Source of the DNA: Farysia itapuensis
Lineage: Eukaryota > Basidiomycota > Ustilaginomycetes > Ustilaginales > Ustilaginaceae
Direction of reading: 5' to 3'
DNA length: 64,000 nt
Assembly: GCA_023212645.1 (NCBI GenBank)
Contig: JALBYC010000009.1
Coordinates: 409,076 to 473,075, forward strand
The position numbers were made by a program, and so were the translations under genes. Positions 1 to 9,035 of the stretch are shown here, piece after piece. The number at the start of each line of letters is the position of its first letter. Position 1 is the stretch's first letter. Below the pieces are notes generated by a model, which searched no databases, was not told the DNA's origin, and saw only the letters and a program-made list of their open reading frames with translations.

Positions 1-680
1 TGCTCGTTGGTGACCCAGCAGTAGATGCCTCTCTGCCCTGCCAAAGCACCGGCGACATAGCTGAGGGGACTCAAGTCTCCACTGGCCGAGATACTCGATC
101 GGACTGGCACGACCGGCGTGACATTGTGATGCAAGAAAAGCTTCTGCATGGTCTCGAGTACTTCCCAGCGGACACCACTGTGGCCACGCATCAGGGAGCT
201 GAGACGTACGACGATAGCGCCTCGTACCCACGCCTCGGGCATGATGAGCGACGAGTCCGTGTCGGTAAGCGGAAGAGCAAAGGGGGCCATGCTGGGCTCG
301 CCTGTAGGGTGATTGGCGGGAACGGGCAGGACACCACACTGCTGCATCTGGAGCAGTGCAAGCTGCAATGCGCGCGTGTTTGCAGTCCTCGAATCTGCCG
401 AGCCGCCAAAGCCGGTGTTGATACCATAAATCGACTCGCCCCGGTCCAGCTTGGCAATCAAAGACTGGACGGATGCATCGATGCGCTTGCGCGTAGCTGG
501 CGACGAGTCAAGCACGGGAATGTGTCCGTAACGTGCAGAGGCGACGAGGCCGTGAATCTCGAGGGATCGACCATCGATGACTACCTGTTCGGTCTTGAAG
601 GAGGAAGCCTTACGGGCCTTTGTCTCGGAGGGCTGAACGTTGAGCGGAGGTCTTACGACCGCGTCTACAGAAGGGGCCAT
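1..680 (-). CDS. Phenylalanine ammonia-lyase, 5' part, cut by window edge
   Basis: The minus strand is open from an ATG at 680 to position 1 (226 full codons, no stop). It matches the aromatic amino acid lyase family, which deaminates L-phenylalanine to trans-cinnamate in the cytosol. Visible hallmarks are the catalytic Tyr in SIYGINTGFGGSADSRT (Tyr at about residue 85) and the Ala-Ser-Gly triad of the self-formed MIO cofactor (residues 199-201, in SISASGDLSPLSYVAGAL). The selectivity loop reads LLQMQQCGVLP. Yeast PAL/TAL enzymes usually have His-Gln where this has Met-Gln. About 30% of a typical 700-aa fungal PAL is present; the rest lies beyond the left edge. A TATA motif lies 68 bp upstream. 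No intron is seen in this part. The family call is secure. Substrate preference (Phe versus Tyr) is inference. Confidence 0.95.
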   Translation of the reverse strand, partial: MAPSVDAVVRPPLNVQPSETKARKASSFKTEQVVIDGRSLEIHGLVASARYGHIPVLDSSPATRKRIDASVQSLIAKLDRGESIYGINTGFGGSADSRTANTRALQLALLQMQQCGVLPVPANHPTGEPSMAPFALPLTDTDSSLIMPEAWVRGAIVVRLSSLMRGHSGVRWEVLETMQKLFLHHNVTPVVPVRSSISASGDLSPLSYVAGALAGQRGIYCWVTNE

Positions 681-747
681 GTTTTGCGGACAGATAAGGA
701 TGGATGCGTGCACAAGGAGGGGCGACAGCACACAGCCTTATCCCTTG

Positions 748-755
748 TATATATA
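748..755 (-). promoter_or_regulatory. TATA box of the PAL gene
   Basis: TATATATA (the same on both strands) sits 68 bp upstream of the PAL start codon at 680, a spacing repeated at other genes in the window. Confidence 0.55.
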
Positions 756-841
756 CACATACGTCAGCAGGGGGAGGTGGGGGCAGACGCACTGTACCGC
801 CCATTGTGAGAGATTGGGTACGTGAATAGCCGATGATAACC

Positions 842-863
842 CTGGCTGGCTGGCTGGCTGGCC
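842..863. repeat. (CTGG)n microsatellite
   Basis: Five tandem copies of a CTGG tetranucleotide in the PAL upstream region, about 165 bp from the start codon. Confidence 0.8.
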
Positions 864-1342
864 GTAGCACAAGGAACACAGTGCACCGGATCTGCGCAGT
901 TCTCCACACTTTGACATGGCCGATCCTCAAAAAAAAACCAAAAAACAATCGTAAATCCAAAACAGAAATCTCCACCTTTCGCTTTTACCGGTCGACGCTC
1001 ATCCGACCCACACCATGCGGTCAACCTTCATTCACACAGCGTTACGGAAAGCACTGGATGTCAACAACCGTTGGTTCGTGATGAGGGTCAGTGGTACAAG
1101 ATGAAAGGGTATGCAAAAATTGGCGCAAATACGTGCTCGAGGTCGTGGTGGGACGGGTCGATTCGAGGTTGTCGGCGTTTTCGCCGAAAAGAGTTTCGAG
1201 GGCCGAAGGGAGTGCAACGCGTGCCGAAAATCAAACGTGCCGCAGACTATTGCAACTCAAGGGGGAGAACGTCGATACGCGGCATACCTTCATATTCACC
1301 CACTGACGTGTGAAGAGACTGAGCACAGATATGCGTGTCCCG

Positions 1343-3286
1343 TCATGAACCAAGCTGAAGTGAGCTAAACTCGGCGACACTGCCCTTGGTGGCAGTCGTG
1401 ACCGCGCGGGATGCTACTCGGTGAACGTTCTCCGTATTCTGAGACTCTTTCGAGGGGGCAATCACGCCGGTGGACGAGGTAGGATCGTTGAGCAGAGGCG
1501 CCATCCGACCGGATGCATTCCGTGCATTGATAGCCTCGCGATCTTCCCGTTTGTCGTGCACAGTTTTGTTTGACTTGGCCTGCTTGTCGGTAGAAGCGGA
1601 TCCCCATCCACCACCGCCGGGCGTGTGGACAATGATACGGTCTCCCCGTCCCATCGCTGTCGTGTTCTTGCCACCAAGATTAATGATGCGTGCCGGTGTC
1701 TTGCCCTCCTCCTCGCCCTCTTTAAGGTCGCCGTCGGCTTTGCGTTTCTGCTTGATCCAAAGATTGATCCCCTTTTGTGCGCTCTCACCGCCCTTGAGCC
1801 CGTACGGCTGGAAAACTCGTCTCTCGCTCAGGATGGATACTTGGATGCCAGGCGCGAGGAACTCAATGTCCCGCACTACACCGTCGCCGCCGCGAAACTT
1901 GCCTTCGCCACCAGAGCCATCGCGAAGCGAAAACTCGCGCAAGACGACAGGGTACCTCCGCTCCATAATCTCGGGATCTGTCATGCGCGTGTTGGTCATA
2001 TGTGTGTGCACTCCCGACGTTCCATGCCAGTACGGACCAGCACCGGATCCGCCGGCGATGGTTTCGTAGTATCCGAATCCTTCCACGTGGTTCCCGTCCT
2101 TGTCCTTGCCTCCGAGTCCGAAGGTGAGATTGTTGGTGTCACCTTGACTTGCAGCAGCAGCAGTGAAGGCTCGGAGTACGACGTCAGTGATACGCTGACT
2201 GGTCAAGACATTGCCACCAACTACTGCAGCTGTGTCGGACGGATCCAAAAGCGAGCCTTTGGGAATTCGGATATCGATAGGCGTCAAACAGCCCTGGTTC
2301 AGTGGAATCTCGGATGACACCATCGCACGCAGGCAGTAGATGATGGCCGAAGAAGCGACACTGCGCGGGCAATTGAAGTTGGCCGCTACTTCTGGACCTG
2401 TGCCCTCGAAATCAAATACAGCCGAGCCCTGTTCGGGGTCGATTTCCACGCTGAGCTCGATCGGCGTGCCGTCATCCATATACTCGATGGCGTGCAGCTT
2501 GTTCGTCCCTTGCTCTTTGGCGACATTGCGTAGCAGCTCGCGTACCGCTGCCTCTGCGTTCTTACGAATGTACTCCATGTACTGCTGCACCATGTCCAGT
2601 CCCCATTCGGCGACGAGATTGTGGATGAGATTGATCCCTTTCTGATTCGCAGCGATTTGCGCTTGCAGATCGCTCTCAACATCGCGGAAACAGCGACACC
2701 CTGAGCAGCCAGGATACTTTGCAGGATCTTCCAGCATGTACTTTTCAAGTCCCTTGCGGTCAAACTTGCCCTCACTTACGATTTTGAACGACATGATTCG
2801 GGCACCTTCCTCGAACAGTGTTTTCGAGGTGGGAGGCATGGAGCCGGCCGTGATGCCGCCAATGTCGGCGTGGTGACCGCGACTGGCGCAGAAAAAGATG
2901 ATTTCGTCCGAGTCTTTGGCATGGCAGGGAGTGATGCAGGTAATATCTGGCAAGTGGGAGCCGCCGGCGACGGGCATGTTGGCCATGATCACATCGCCCC
3001 GTTTCATCGTTTCGCCTTTGGATTTGAGGTGATCAACCTGGAACTTGACGGCAAAGCTCATGGAACCTAGATGGACAGGCAGATGAGGCGCATTGGCGAC
3101 CAATGAGCCATCTGGACTGAACAGGGCGCAGGAAAAATCAAGCCTTTCCTTTATATTGGTCGAGATCGAAGTCTGCTGCAGTGACTTGCCCATGGATTCA
3201 GCCACCGACATGAAGCGATTGGCGAACAAGGACAGTAGGATCGGGTCTGGACCCTGCTGTGCATCTTTGTTGTCCTTCCCTGGCAT
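1343..3286 (-). CDS. Stand-alone hydantoinase B / 5-oxoprolinase C-terminal-half protein
   Basis: This 647-aa protein matches the HyuB (hydantoinase B/oxoprolinase) family from its first residues ([20 protein letters not shown], then [15 protein letters not shown]) to a C-terminal PGGGGWG motif. In eukaryotic 5-oxoprolinase (about 1,300 aa, ATP-dependent 5-oxoproline to glutamate, glutathione cycle) this domain is the second half of one chain, after a HyuA half. Here an ATG begins just before the HyuB domain. The next gene upstream on the same strand ends at 3588, so no HyuA half fits in the locus. The extra length comes from a charged Lys/Glu insert before the glycine-rich motif and a roughly 90-residue tail. 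It may be a separate B subunit acting with a HyuA encoded elsewhere, or a relic. Family certain; activity uncertain. Confidence 0.88.
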   Translation of the reverse strand: MPGKDNKDAQQGPDPILLSLFANRFMSVAESMGKSLQQTSISTNIKERLDFSCALFSPDGSLVANAPHLPVHLGSMSFAVKFQVDHLKSKGETMKRGDVIMANMPVAGGSHLPDITCITPCHAKDSDEIIFFCASRGHHADIGGITAGSMPPTSKTLFEEGARIMSFKIVSEGKFDRKGLEKYMLEDPAKYPGCSGCRCFRDVESDLQAQIAANQKGINLIHNLVAEWGLDMVQQYMEYIRKNAEAAVRELLRNVAKEQGTNKLHAIEYMDDGTPIELSVEIDPEQGSAVFDFEGTGPEVAANFNCPRSVASSAIIYCLRAMVSSEIPLNQGCLTPIDIRIPKGSLLDPSDTAAVVGGNVLTSQRITDVVLRAFTAAAASQGDTNNLTFGLGGKDKDGNHVEGFGYYETIAGGSGAGPYWHGTSGVHTHMTNTRMTDPEIMERRYPVVLREFSLRDGSGGEGKFRGGDGVVRDIEFLAPGIQVSILSERRVFQPYGLKGGESAQKGINLWIKQKRKADGDLKEGEEEGKTPARIINLGGKNTTAMGRGDRIIVHTPGGGGWGSASTDKQAKSNKTVHDKREDREAINARNASGRMAPLLNDPTSSTGVIAPSKESQNTENVHRVASRAVTTATKGSVAEFSSLQLGS

Positions 3287-3587
3287 GGTGGTGGATACGT
3301 TTGTGAATTGCGGTCCAAGTGGAGAGGCGAGACTGGCGGCATTTCACGCGGCTTGCTCTCGGCCAATTTCTCGACAGTGATAATATCGAACACGACTCAA
3401 CCTGGCCCTCACTGAACTAAACCACGAACGAATGTCTCAACTCTCCTTGTGCATCATGAGCATGCGACTGATCAAGACACGAGATGGATGTATTGAGTGA
3501 CTATAAAGAGAAGGATGACTGAAGATGCAGGGGGAGGGGGGGATAAAAAATTGGTCCGTGAGAGAGGGAGAGACGTTGCTCTTGTGC
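3287..3587. other. Short intergenic region upstream of the HyuB gene
   Basis: About 300 bp between two minus-strand genes. It is the promoter side of HyuB and the 3' flank of the GPI-protein gene. I looked for a HyuA exon here and found none. Confidence 0.6.
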
Positions 3588-4337
3588 TTAAAGAAGCAAG
3601 CCGACTCCAAGAGCCAGAGCGGCACCGACAACGAAGAGGCCATTCTTGCCGTTCATCAGCGTAGCACCGTTGGGGGTGGAAGAGGTGGTGGCAGATGGCG
3701 CTGTGGAAGAGGCAGTGTTGCTGACGGAACCACTGGCACGAGAAGACGTAGGCGCAGCAGAGCCGGAACTTGCCGCAGATGTTGCAGAGGCAGCAGAAGC
3801 GGCGGCCGAAGCAGTGCCGGTAGCCTCGACACTACCGCTGACAATGGAGAGTGGCGCATCCGAGCGGGTCGTACTGTTCTGGGTAATGTAAATCTTGTCC
3901 GTGTACGACTGAAGGTCTGCATTCTGGACCGAAGTGGCTCGCAGAGAGCTGTAGTTGCCAGCAGTCCAGCTGGAAGGGACGGAAAAGACGAAACCGCCGC
4001 ACGTGGCGCCGTTGGGACCAGGTTGACCATAGCCAGCGCCAGCGTCGCAGGTGCTCGACACGGCTGGGGCGGTGGCGACCTGGTAGGCGACGTCCGAATT
4101 GTTGTTGGTCATCAGATCGATTTTGACGTCGCCGGATGGCGGATTGAGCCAGTTGACCAGCACCTGGGTGCCAGGCTCCCAGTAAATTATGCACATGTAA
4201 AAGTCGCACGCCGGCGAGACGAGGACCAGTTGAGAGTTGGGATCCTGATACTGCCTTGGCGCAAGCATCTGATCAGCAGATGCCAACGTTGGCAAAGCCA
4301 ATGCCGTAGCCAACAGGAGACTCTTTGCAAAGTACAT
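3588..4337 (-). CDS. GPI-anchored Ser-rich cell-surface protein (Kre9/KNH-like domain)
   Basis: The 249-aa product starts at an ATG followed directly by a signal peptide (YFAKSLLLATALALPTLASA); an in-frame extension upstream is non-ATG and was dropped. Residues about 35-150 resemble the fungal Ser-Thr-rich GPI-anchored family with a Kre9/KNH1 fold: a GTQVLVNW strand, four Cys, and a CGGFVFSVPSSW strand. Next comes a Ser/Ala/Thr-rich linker (about 150-225), likely heavily O-mannosylated. The C-terminus has a small-residue stretch before a hydrophobic tail (GLFVVGAALALGVGLLL), the GPI-attachment pattern. Predicted place is the plasma membrane or cell wall, perhaps in beta-glucan organisation. 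No intron. Architecture is clear; the exact role is unknown. Confidence 0.85.
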   Translation of the reverse strand: MYFAKSLLLATALALPTLASADQMLAPRQYQDPNSQLVLVSPACDFYMCIIYWEPGTQVLVNWLNPPSGDVKIDLMTNNNSDVAYQVATAPAVSSTCDAGAGYGQPGPNGATCGGFVFSVPSSWTAGNYSSLRATSVQNADLQSYTDKIYITQNSTTRSDAPLSIVSGSVEATGTASAAASAASATSAASSGSAAPTSSRASGSVSNTASSTAPSATTSSTPNGATLMNGKNGLFVVGAALALGVGLLL

Positions 4338-4809
4338 TGGCGGATGGCAGGTGGATGGAGTGAGTAGGACAAAATGAACTAAGTGTAAGACGATCTTTGT
4401 CCCGTGACAGTGAAAAGTGGTTCTGCGATTTACGTAGGCTGATGCAAGCTGCAAAGCTCCGCAGGCTCCAAGTCCAAGCTGGGGTGGAAATCGCGCATGA
4501 ATAAGTCAATCCACACGCGGCAAGTCGCAATGCAGGCCAGACCCAAAGAGGGGCTGCCGTGCCGCTTACATCAGCGGCGGATCCACACAATGCTGTGCCA
4601 TCAACACTCTCACTCGGCAACACAGGCTTTCTTTGTGTTTCACTCGGGGCGATCGTCGACGTCAAACCTTGGTGCGGCGTAGCTCTCGGTATCGCTGCGT
4701 CTTGCTCGGCCATAGCCGCATTGTGATTCAGGTCTCGCTCAAAGCGGAACTTGGCGGCGTTTTCCATTTCGTTGCAATCTGACAGTCTCTCATTTTTTTT
4801 TTTTTGCGA

Positions 4810-4817
4810 GAAGGTTC
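4810..4817 (+). promoter_or_regulatory. Heat-shock element core (GAAnnTTC)
   Basis: A perfect GAA-GG-TTC inverted pair about 275 bp upstream of the small heat-shock protein start. This is the minimal Hsf1 half-site pair. Confidence 0.5.
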
Positions 4818-4856
4818 CATGAGCCGAGGCGAGAATTTCCATGTGGTGCTACGAGC

Positions 4857-4869
4857 TTCTGGACCCTTC
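4857..4869 (+). promoter_or_regulatory. Three-unit heat-shock element (TTCnnGAnnnTTC)
   Basis: TTC-TG-GAC-CC-TTC shows three alternating Hsf1 units with one mismatch in the middle one, about 225 bp upstream of the start at 5093. Together with the site at 4810 it supports heat induction of the downstream gene. Confidence 0.5.
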
Positions 4870-4986
4870 CCCAACCATCGTTCAGGGTCCAATTCGTCAC
4901 GGAGTTTAGCTGTCACATACGCCATCCTTGTACTGCGCCAAGATACGTCGCAGCTCTGGCTGACGTGGCCTGGTCCAGCTCTCATC

Positions 4987-4994
4987 TATTTAAT
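4987..4994 (+). promoter_or_regulatory. TATA-like box of the small heat-shock gene
   Basis: TATTTAAT lies about 100 bp before the start codon, in a region followed by a CT-rich leader. Confidence 0.45.
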
Positions 4995-5092
4995 CGAGCC
5001 TTAGGAGCCTTAGTCCATCCTCCCCATCATCAACAGTCAGCCTTTCCTCTCTGCTCTCTCTAAACACTCAGCACCCAAGCTTCCTATCAACA

Positions 5093-6436
5093 ATGGAGTT
5101 CTTCTTCCCCGCCGATGTCTTCGCCTCCTTCCCCGGTCAGGCCCGCTCGGGACCCTCCAATCCCTTCGCTGCCCACTGCGGCTTCGGCAGCCAAGCTCCA
5201 TTCGAAGACTTCTTTGCCGATGCAATACGAAAGGAACGGCTCGCTGAGGCTGCTCGAGCTCGCGCCCACGCCGCCCAACAGGCCGCCGAGATCAGGCGAG
5301 CCCGTGCCGCTAGACGCGCTGCCGAGCTGCAGGAGCAGAAGGCTGCCGAGGAACGTCAGTTCCGTGCCTACTTTGAGCACGTTCTCGGTCTTCACAGCCA
5401 GCACGAGGAAGAAGCCCGTCAGCGTCAGGCCCAGCGCGAACAACTAGCCCGTCAGCGTCAAGCAGCCCAGCAAGAGTATCTTGCCCAACTTCAGCGTCAG
5501 CGCGAACACCAACGCCGAGCTCAGCTCCAGCGCCAGCGCGAACAAGAAGAAGCACGTCGACAACAGTTCGCCGAGTACCAGAGACAGAAAGCCCAGGCTC
5601 TGCAGCAGGAGCGCGAACGCATCGCTGCCGCCCAAGCTGCACGCGACAGTGGCAAGCAATTCTTCCTAGTCCTCGAGGATCTTCTGGTTGGCGGACTTCG
5701 TGCACTCTTTGACGACGAGCCTACCGAGCCCACGACCACTGAAACTCCAAGCGCCACGCCTGCTGCCCAGCCTTCCACTGAAGAGTCTAAAGACGTAAAA
5801 GGCAAAGCCAAAGCAGACGACAACGTTCCCGAGCAGCCTGAAGTAAACACCAGCCCAGTCGTCACATCCACCACCGTTGCAGACAGTGATCCAGAGGAGC
5901 TCGGACCCGTCCCCACCACTGAAGCAACTGAGCAGGTTGCCGAGGCAGCCAAGGCAGTGAACGAATCAGCCGAGCCAGTCGAGACAGCTAAGGAAGAGGC
6001 AGTGTTGGTCTTTGAACACGACTTCCCCACTTCCGGCGACTTTGACAAATCGTCTGTACAGGCTGGCGCCATCGACGTCTCGGTCGACGAGGAAAAGCGC
6101 ACTGTTACTGTTTCTGGACTCTGGAACAACGAACCGACTGCCGAAATTACTCGTGCAAGCAGCCCTACCCCCAGTTCCGGTTCTGGCTCGCAGCGCGGTC
6201 GATCTCGCTCGCCCAAGCGCGCTCGCGTCTCTGATGTTGACGAGAACGGCAACGAAATTGTAGCACCCGAACAGCACGACACGGACGAAGACTTTGTCGA
6301 AGTGCACTTCCACAAGAGCGACTCCAAGCCTGCAACAACGCAAAAGACCTTTACTCTGCCCGAGGGTGCCGTTATCAAAACACTACGAGCCGAGCTGACT
6401 GATCAAGGTCTCAAGCTTTTTACATCTAAAGCCTAG
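5093..6436 (+). CDS. Hsp42-like small heat-shock protein with long coiled coil and split crystallin domain
   Basis: The 447-aa single-exon protein has a short aromatic N-terminus (MEFFFPADVFASFPG), then an Ala/Gln/Arg/Glu-rich helix (about 45-195) that should form a long coiled coil, then an acidic Thr/Pro-rich linker. The C-terminal part looks like an alpha-crystallin (Hsp20) domain. One strand set is AIDVSVDEEKRTVTVSGLW, and the closing strand FTLPEGAVIKTLRAELTDQG is the family's usual ending. Between them lies an insert of about 55 residues with an RS/basic motif (RGRSRSPKRAR) that could act as a nuclear signal. Two heat-shock elements upstream fit the call. Expected role: ATP-independent holdase or aggregate sorting. 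The domain match is by eye and degenerate, so a coiled-coil protein of another family remains possible. Confidence 0.7.
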   Translation: MEFFFPADVFASFPGQARSGPSNPFAAHCGFGSQAPFEDFFADAIRKERLAEAARARAHAAQQAAEIRRARAARRAAELQEQKAAEERQFRAYFEHVLGLHSQHEEEARQRQAQREQLARQRQAAQQEYLAQLQRQREHQRRAQLQRQREQEEARRQQFAEYQRQKAQALQQERERIAAAQAARDSGKQFFLVLEDLLVGGLRALFDDEPTEPTTTETPSATPAAQPSTEESKDVKGKAKADDNVPEQPEVNTSPVVTSTTVADSDPEELGPVPTTEATEQVAEAAKAVNESAEPVETAKEEAVLVFEHDFPTSGDFDKSSVQAGAIDVSVDEEKRTVTVSGLWNNEPTAEITRASSPTPSSGSGSQRGRSRSPKRARVSDVDENGNEIVAPEQHDTDEDFVEVHFHKSDSKPATTQKTFTLPEGAVIKTLRAELTDQGLKLFTSKA

Positions 6437-6970
6437 TCAACGACCCTTTTTGTACATAGATTTCCCGTGATGATGACCAATGTACGCACATGCAAAGAGC
6501 AAGAACCACGTCTGAAAGCGAGTGCAGAGATAAGAGCGGACTTTAGTATAATCGCCGCACGTGTGGAAAAATGAGGCACCCGTCGGTATATGGATGCAGG
6601 ATGAGGTGGTGACACGACACGACTGTGATATTGTGCTGCACCAGGGCGTCCCCCACAAAGAAGGCCAAGAAGTACACGCGCATACGCCACCTCTCACTCC
6701 ACGGCTCAAATGCCCCTCACAGAATGGAATTCACTAAAATTATGCATGCCAAGCGAGATTTTTCCCTTATCTCTACCGTTCCCCGGCTGGTGTCAGACAG
6801 CGCAGAACGTCTGATTTTCTTATCGCCCAGACATGCTGCTATGCATTCTCGCTACGCCTTTGGCGAGATTCTATTGTTACACAGGTGCGCGCCAAATGAG
6901 TGACGATCTCTATAAATTGTCTGAGGAACTGTGGGTCTGAAAAGGACTTCCCTGAAAGGTCATTCACATC
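6437..6970. other. Intergenic region upstream of the formate/nitrite transporter
   Basis: About 530 bp without a supported gene. It holds the 3' flank of the heat-shock gene and the promoter of the transporter, including a TATAAAT box at 6911-6917, 54 bp before the ATG. Confidence 0.6.
6911..6917 (+). promoter_or_regulatory. TATA box of the formate/nitrite transporter
   Basis: TATAAAT, 54 bp upstream of the start codon at 6971. Confidence 0.5.
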
Positions 6971-7993
6971 ATGTCGCAGATGCTCACACTAGAACAGGCC
7001 ACCTGGGCTTGGATCGAAGCTGGTCCACGCAAACACGCCATGCCTGTCGGCAAGCGATTCGTCAAGGGCGTCATGGCCGGATTCCGTACGTAGACAATGA
7101 TGGATAGGGCGTTCTGGACTTATGCTGATCCGAATATTTGCCTCACAGTCTTGTCCACCGGTGGTTCGCTGGTGCAGATCATGTCGGCCAATCCCTGGTT
7201 TGCGACAAACGCGCCCGGTTTGCTCAAGATCATGCAGGGTGCTGTCTTCCCTGTCGGCTTGGTGATGATTGTTTTGCTACAAGCCGATCTTGTGACTGGC
7301 GAGATGGCCGTCTTTATCATGTCGACGTTTAAGCGCAAAGTGCCACTCTGGGGCTTCCTGTATGGCTGGACTATCACTTTCATCGGCAACCTGTGTGGAG
7401 CGCTCTTTTACGCTGGTCTTCTCGTTCACTATTCCACCATCTACACTACGGCTATGAATACCGGCGCTGCTAACGGCGCTGACGCTAAAGTATCGGCCAT
7501 CAACTTTCGCGAGCTCTGGCTTCGCGCCATTGGCTGTAACGTGCTGGTCTGCATCGCCGTTTTCCAGGCAAGCTTGGCGAAAGACGTGGTGTCCAAGGTC
7601 GTCGCGAGCTGGTTCCCCATTTTCGTCTTTGTCTCTGCTGGATACGAACACGTTGTTGCCAACATGTTTTTGATCACCGCGGCACTCATGACGGGTCGAA
7701 CTAATTTTGGGGTTGGCGAGTACATCTGGAAGAGCGTGATTGCCAGCTTCCTCGGCAACATTATCGGAGCGGCCCTGCTCGCTCTGCCACTGGTCTACCT
7801 CCATGGCGGTGACGAATTTGATCCAAGCAGCGGAGCTCAAGCGCAACTACCCCACCACCATGCTAAGAACGATCTAGAGCCGAGCCCAGGAACGTCGATC
7901 AACAACGTCACTCTTCGTAACAACAGTCTCATGCCCAACGACAAGACCGCCAGCTGGACAAAAGATGTCGAAGGCCAGACAGGCCAGCCCTAA
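6971..7993 (+). CDS. Formate/nitrite transporter (FNT family)
   Basis: Two exons (6971-7085, 7149-7993) joined over a 63-nt intron (GTACGT...CTGAT...CACAG) give 319 aa. Exon 1 supplies the cytosolic N-terminus ending in a Gly-Phe-rich helix start (VKGVMAGF), which joins in phase to LLSTGGSLVQI. The body has about six membrane helices with family motifs: FPVGLVMIVLLQADLVTGEM and FVSAGYEHVVANMF, which carries the conserved pore His. The tail is short and hydrophilic. FNT proteins move formate, nitrite or related monovalent anions with protons across the plasma membrane, as the Aspergillus nitrite transporter NitA does. No nitrate or nitrite assimilation gene is beside it, so the substrate is open. 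Confidence 0.92.
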
Positions 7994-8319
7994 CCTGTCC
8001 CGCACTAGAATGCTCTAATCTCAATACTGTGCCCACTTGAATGCTGCTTGATTGGAAGATCATTTCTTGACTGATGTGCTCCTGACACTCGCGAGCGTGC
8101 AGCGGCAGTCGGATGTGTACGTGTGTCGGTTGTATCTTTGTCGTCGTGTAGTATCATGCTATCGTGTATCCGGGGTAATGCGGAGCTGAACACTTCCAAA
8201 TCCGCGATTTTCGATTTTGCGATTCCGGCTGCTACTTGTTCCGCTCAAACTGCTACACATATAAACCCAGCTCAAGGTCCGGCCCCCGCCTCTCGCTTTG
8301 GACCCCCGTGCAAGATGCC
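7994..8319. other. Intergenic region
   Basis: About 325 bp between two plus-strand genes. It contains the TATAAA box of the OXLD1-like gene near its right end. Nothing else is supported. Confidence 0.55.
8260..8265 (+). promoter_or_regulatory. TATA box of the OXLD1-like gene
   Basis: TATAAA in the context CATATAAACCC, 55 bp upstream of the ATG at 8320. Its position argues that 8320, and not a more upstream non-ATG codon, is the true start. Confidence 0.55.
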
Positions 8320-8670
8320 ATGTCGAAGGGTGTAGAGGTCAACGACGATCCCAATCCGGTTTATGCGGACGTCAGTACGGTCCCACTGATTCTGGCGCAG
8401 AGACGGTTGACCAATATACGCCGAAAACAGCTGCTCAAGGCGGCCTCCCGCGCATACGACGACCCACCTCCTCCGCCCAAACCCGACGAATGTTGCGCCA
8501 GCTCGTGCGATCCCTGCGTCAAAACTCTGTGGAAGGAAGAGCTCGAGTGTTGGAAACAACGGTGGGGAGAAGCAGCGTGTCTATCTCGAAAGAGCGCTGC
8601 CAAAACGTCGACGAAGGTCCCGCCGTCGCCACCGCCCACGAGCACCATGCCAGGCTCCTTTGACTGGTAG
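8320..8670 (+). CDS. Oxidoreductase-like (OXLD1) domain small protein
   Basis: This 116-aa product carries the short oxidoreductase-like N-terminal domain: a proline run (DDPPPPPKPDECC) followed by a Cys cluster (CCASSCDPCVKTLWKEELEC) and a Trp-rich helix (CWKQRWG). In yeast and humans this domain occurs in small mitochondrial proteins of unknown function. The open frame extends upstream only through a TTG codon, so the first ATG at 8320 is used. Residues upstream of it would be rich in Arg/Ser, so an alternative mitochondrial N-terminus cannot be fully excluded. The tail is Ser/Pro-rich. Domain assignment is good; molecular function is unknown. Confidence 0.75.
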   Translation: MSKGVEVNDDPNPVYADVSTVPLILAQRRLTNIRRKQLLKAASRAYDDPPPPPKPDECCASSCDPCVKTLWKEELECWKQRWGEAACLSRKSAAKTSTKVPPSPPPTSTMPGSFDW

Positions 8671-9035
8671 CAAAACGTGCTGAACTGGCGCATCCCTCCT
8701 GGTCTTGCCGCAAGCCCCCGCATGCTGCTGTCGCAATCAAAGTCATACCCAAGAACGTCTCCGTATACATAGAAAGTGTTTCTGTCCGTATTGCATTTAT
8801 CGAGATCGCATCACATCGTGGTATAGAGGCTGTGTCCGTCCCTGCTTGTCGTAAATGAGAGCAAGCAGGCCAGGCTTGCGAGAAACAAGCTGCGGCTAGG
8901 CTGGAGAAAGTGGACAACGTGAGCCGGATCGCGGCACTTTTGGTTCAGGGTCCAACCTTGTGCGAGTGGGCGACAATCTTGCCGTTCTACCACCGTTTAT
9001 CCCCTCACCATTCGGTTGGCGCCCCCAAAACAGCA
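8671..9035. other. Intergenic region
   Basis: About 365 bp. In-frame codons upstream of the hydrolase ATG at 9036 stay open back to 8910, but the reading is unlike a protein N-terminus and is taken as 5' leader. No other signal. Confidence 0.5.

Larger units (their letters stand above)
681..1342. other. Intergenic: PAL promoter and 3' side of the HyuB gene
   Basis: No coding signal. It holds the PAL upstream region, with a TATA motif at 748-755, a (TGGC)n tract at 842-863 and an A-rich run near 928-950. The right part is the 3' flank of the hydantoinase-B-like gene. Confidence 0.6.
4338..5092. other. Divergent intergenic region with heat-shock elements
   Basis: This 755-bp region separates the minus-strand GPI gene from the plus-strand small heat-shock gene. 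The right half carries HSE-like sites (4810-4817 and 4857-4869) and a TATTTAAT box. A poly-T run lies at about 4793-4805. No coding potential is supported. Confidence 0.6.

Noticed and set aside
126..809. Plus-strand 227-aa open frame over the PAL gene
   Set aside because: It begins with a non-ATG codon, resembles no family, and lies antisense to a convincing PAL reading frame with MIO and catalytic Tyr motifs.
3525..4367. Plus-strand Arg/Gly-rich frame over the GPI-protein gene
   Set aside because: Antisense to a Ser/Ala-rich coding stretch; composition is explained by that.
5521..6378. Minus-strand 285-aa Ser/Val-rich frame across the heat-shock gene
   Set aside because: It is the antisense shadow of the Gln/Arg/Glu-rich coiled coil and acidic linker; no start context or motif.
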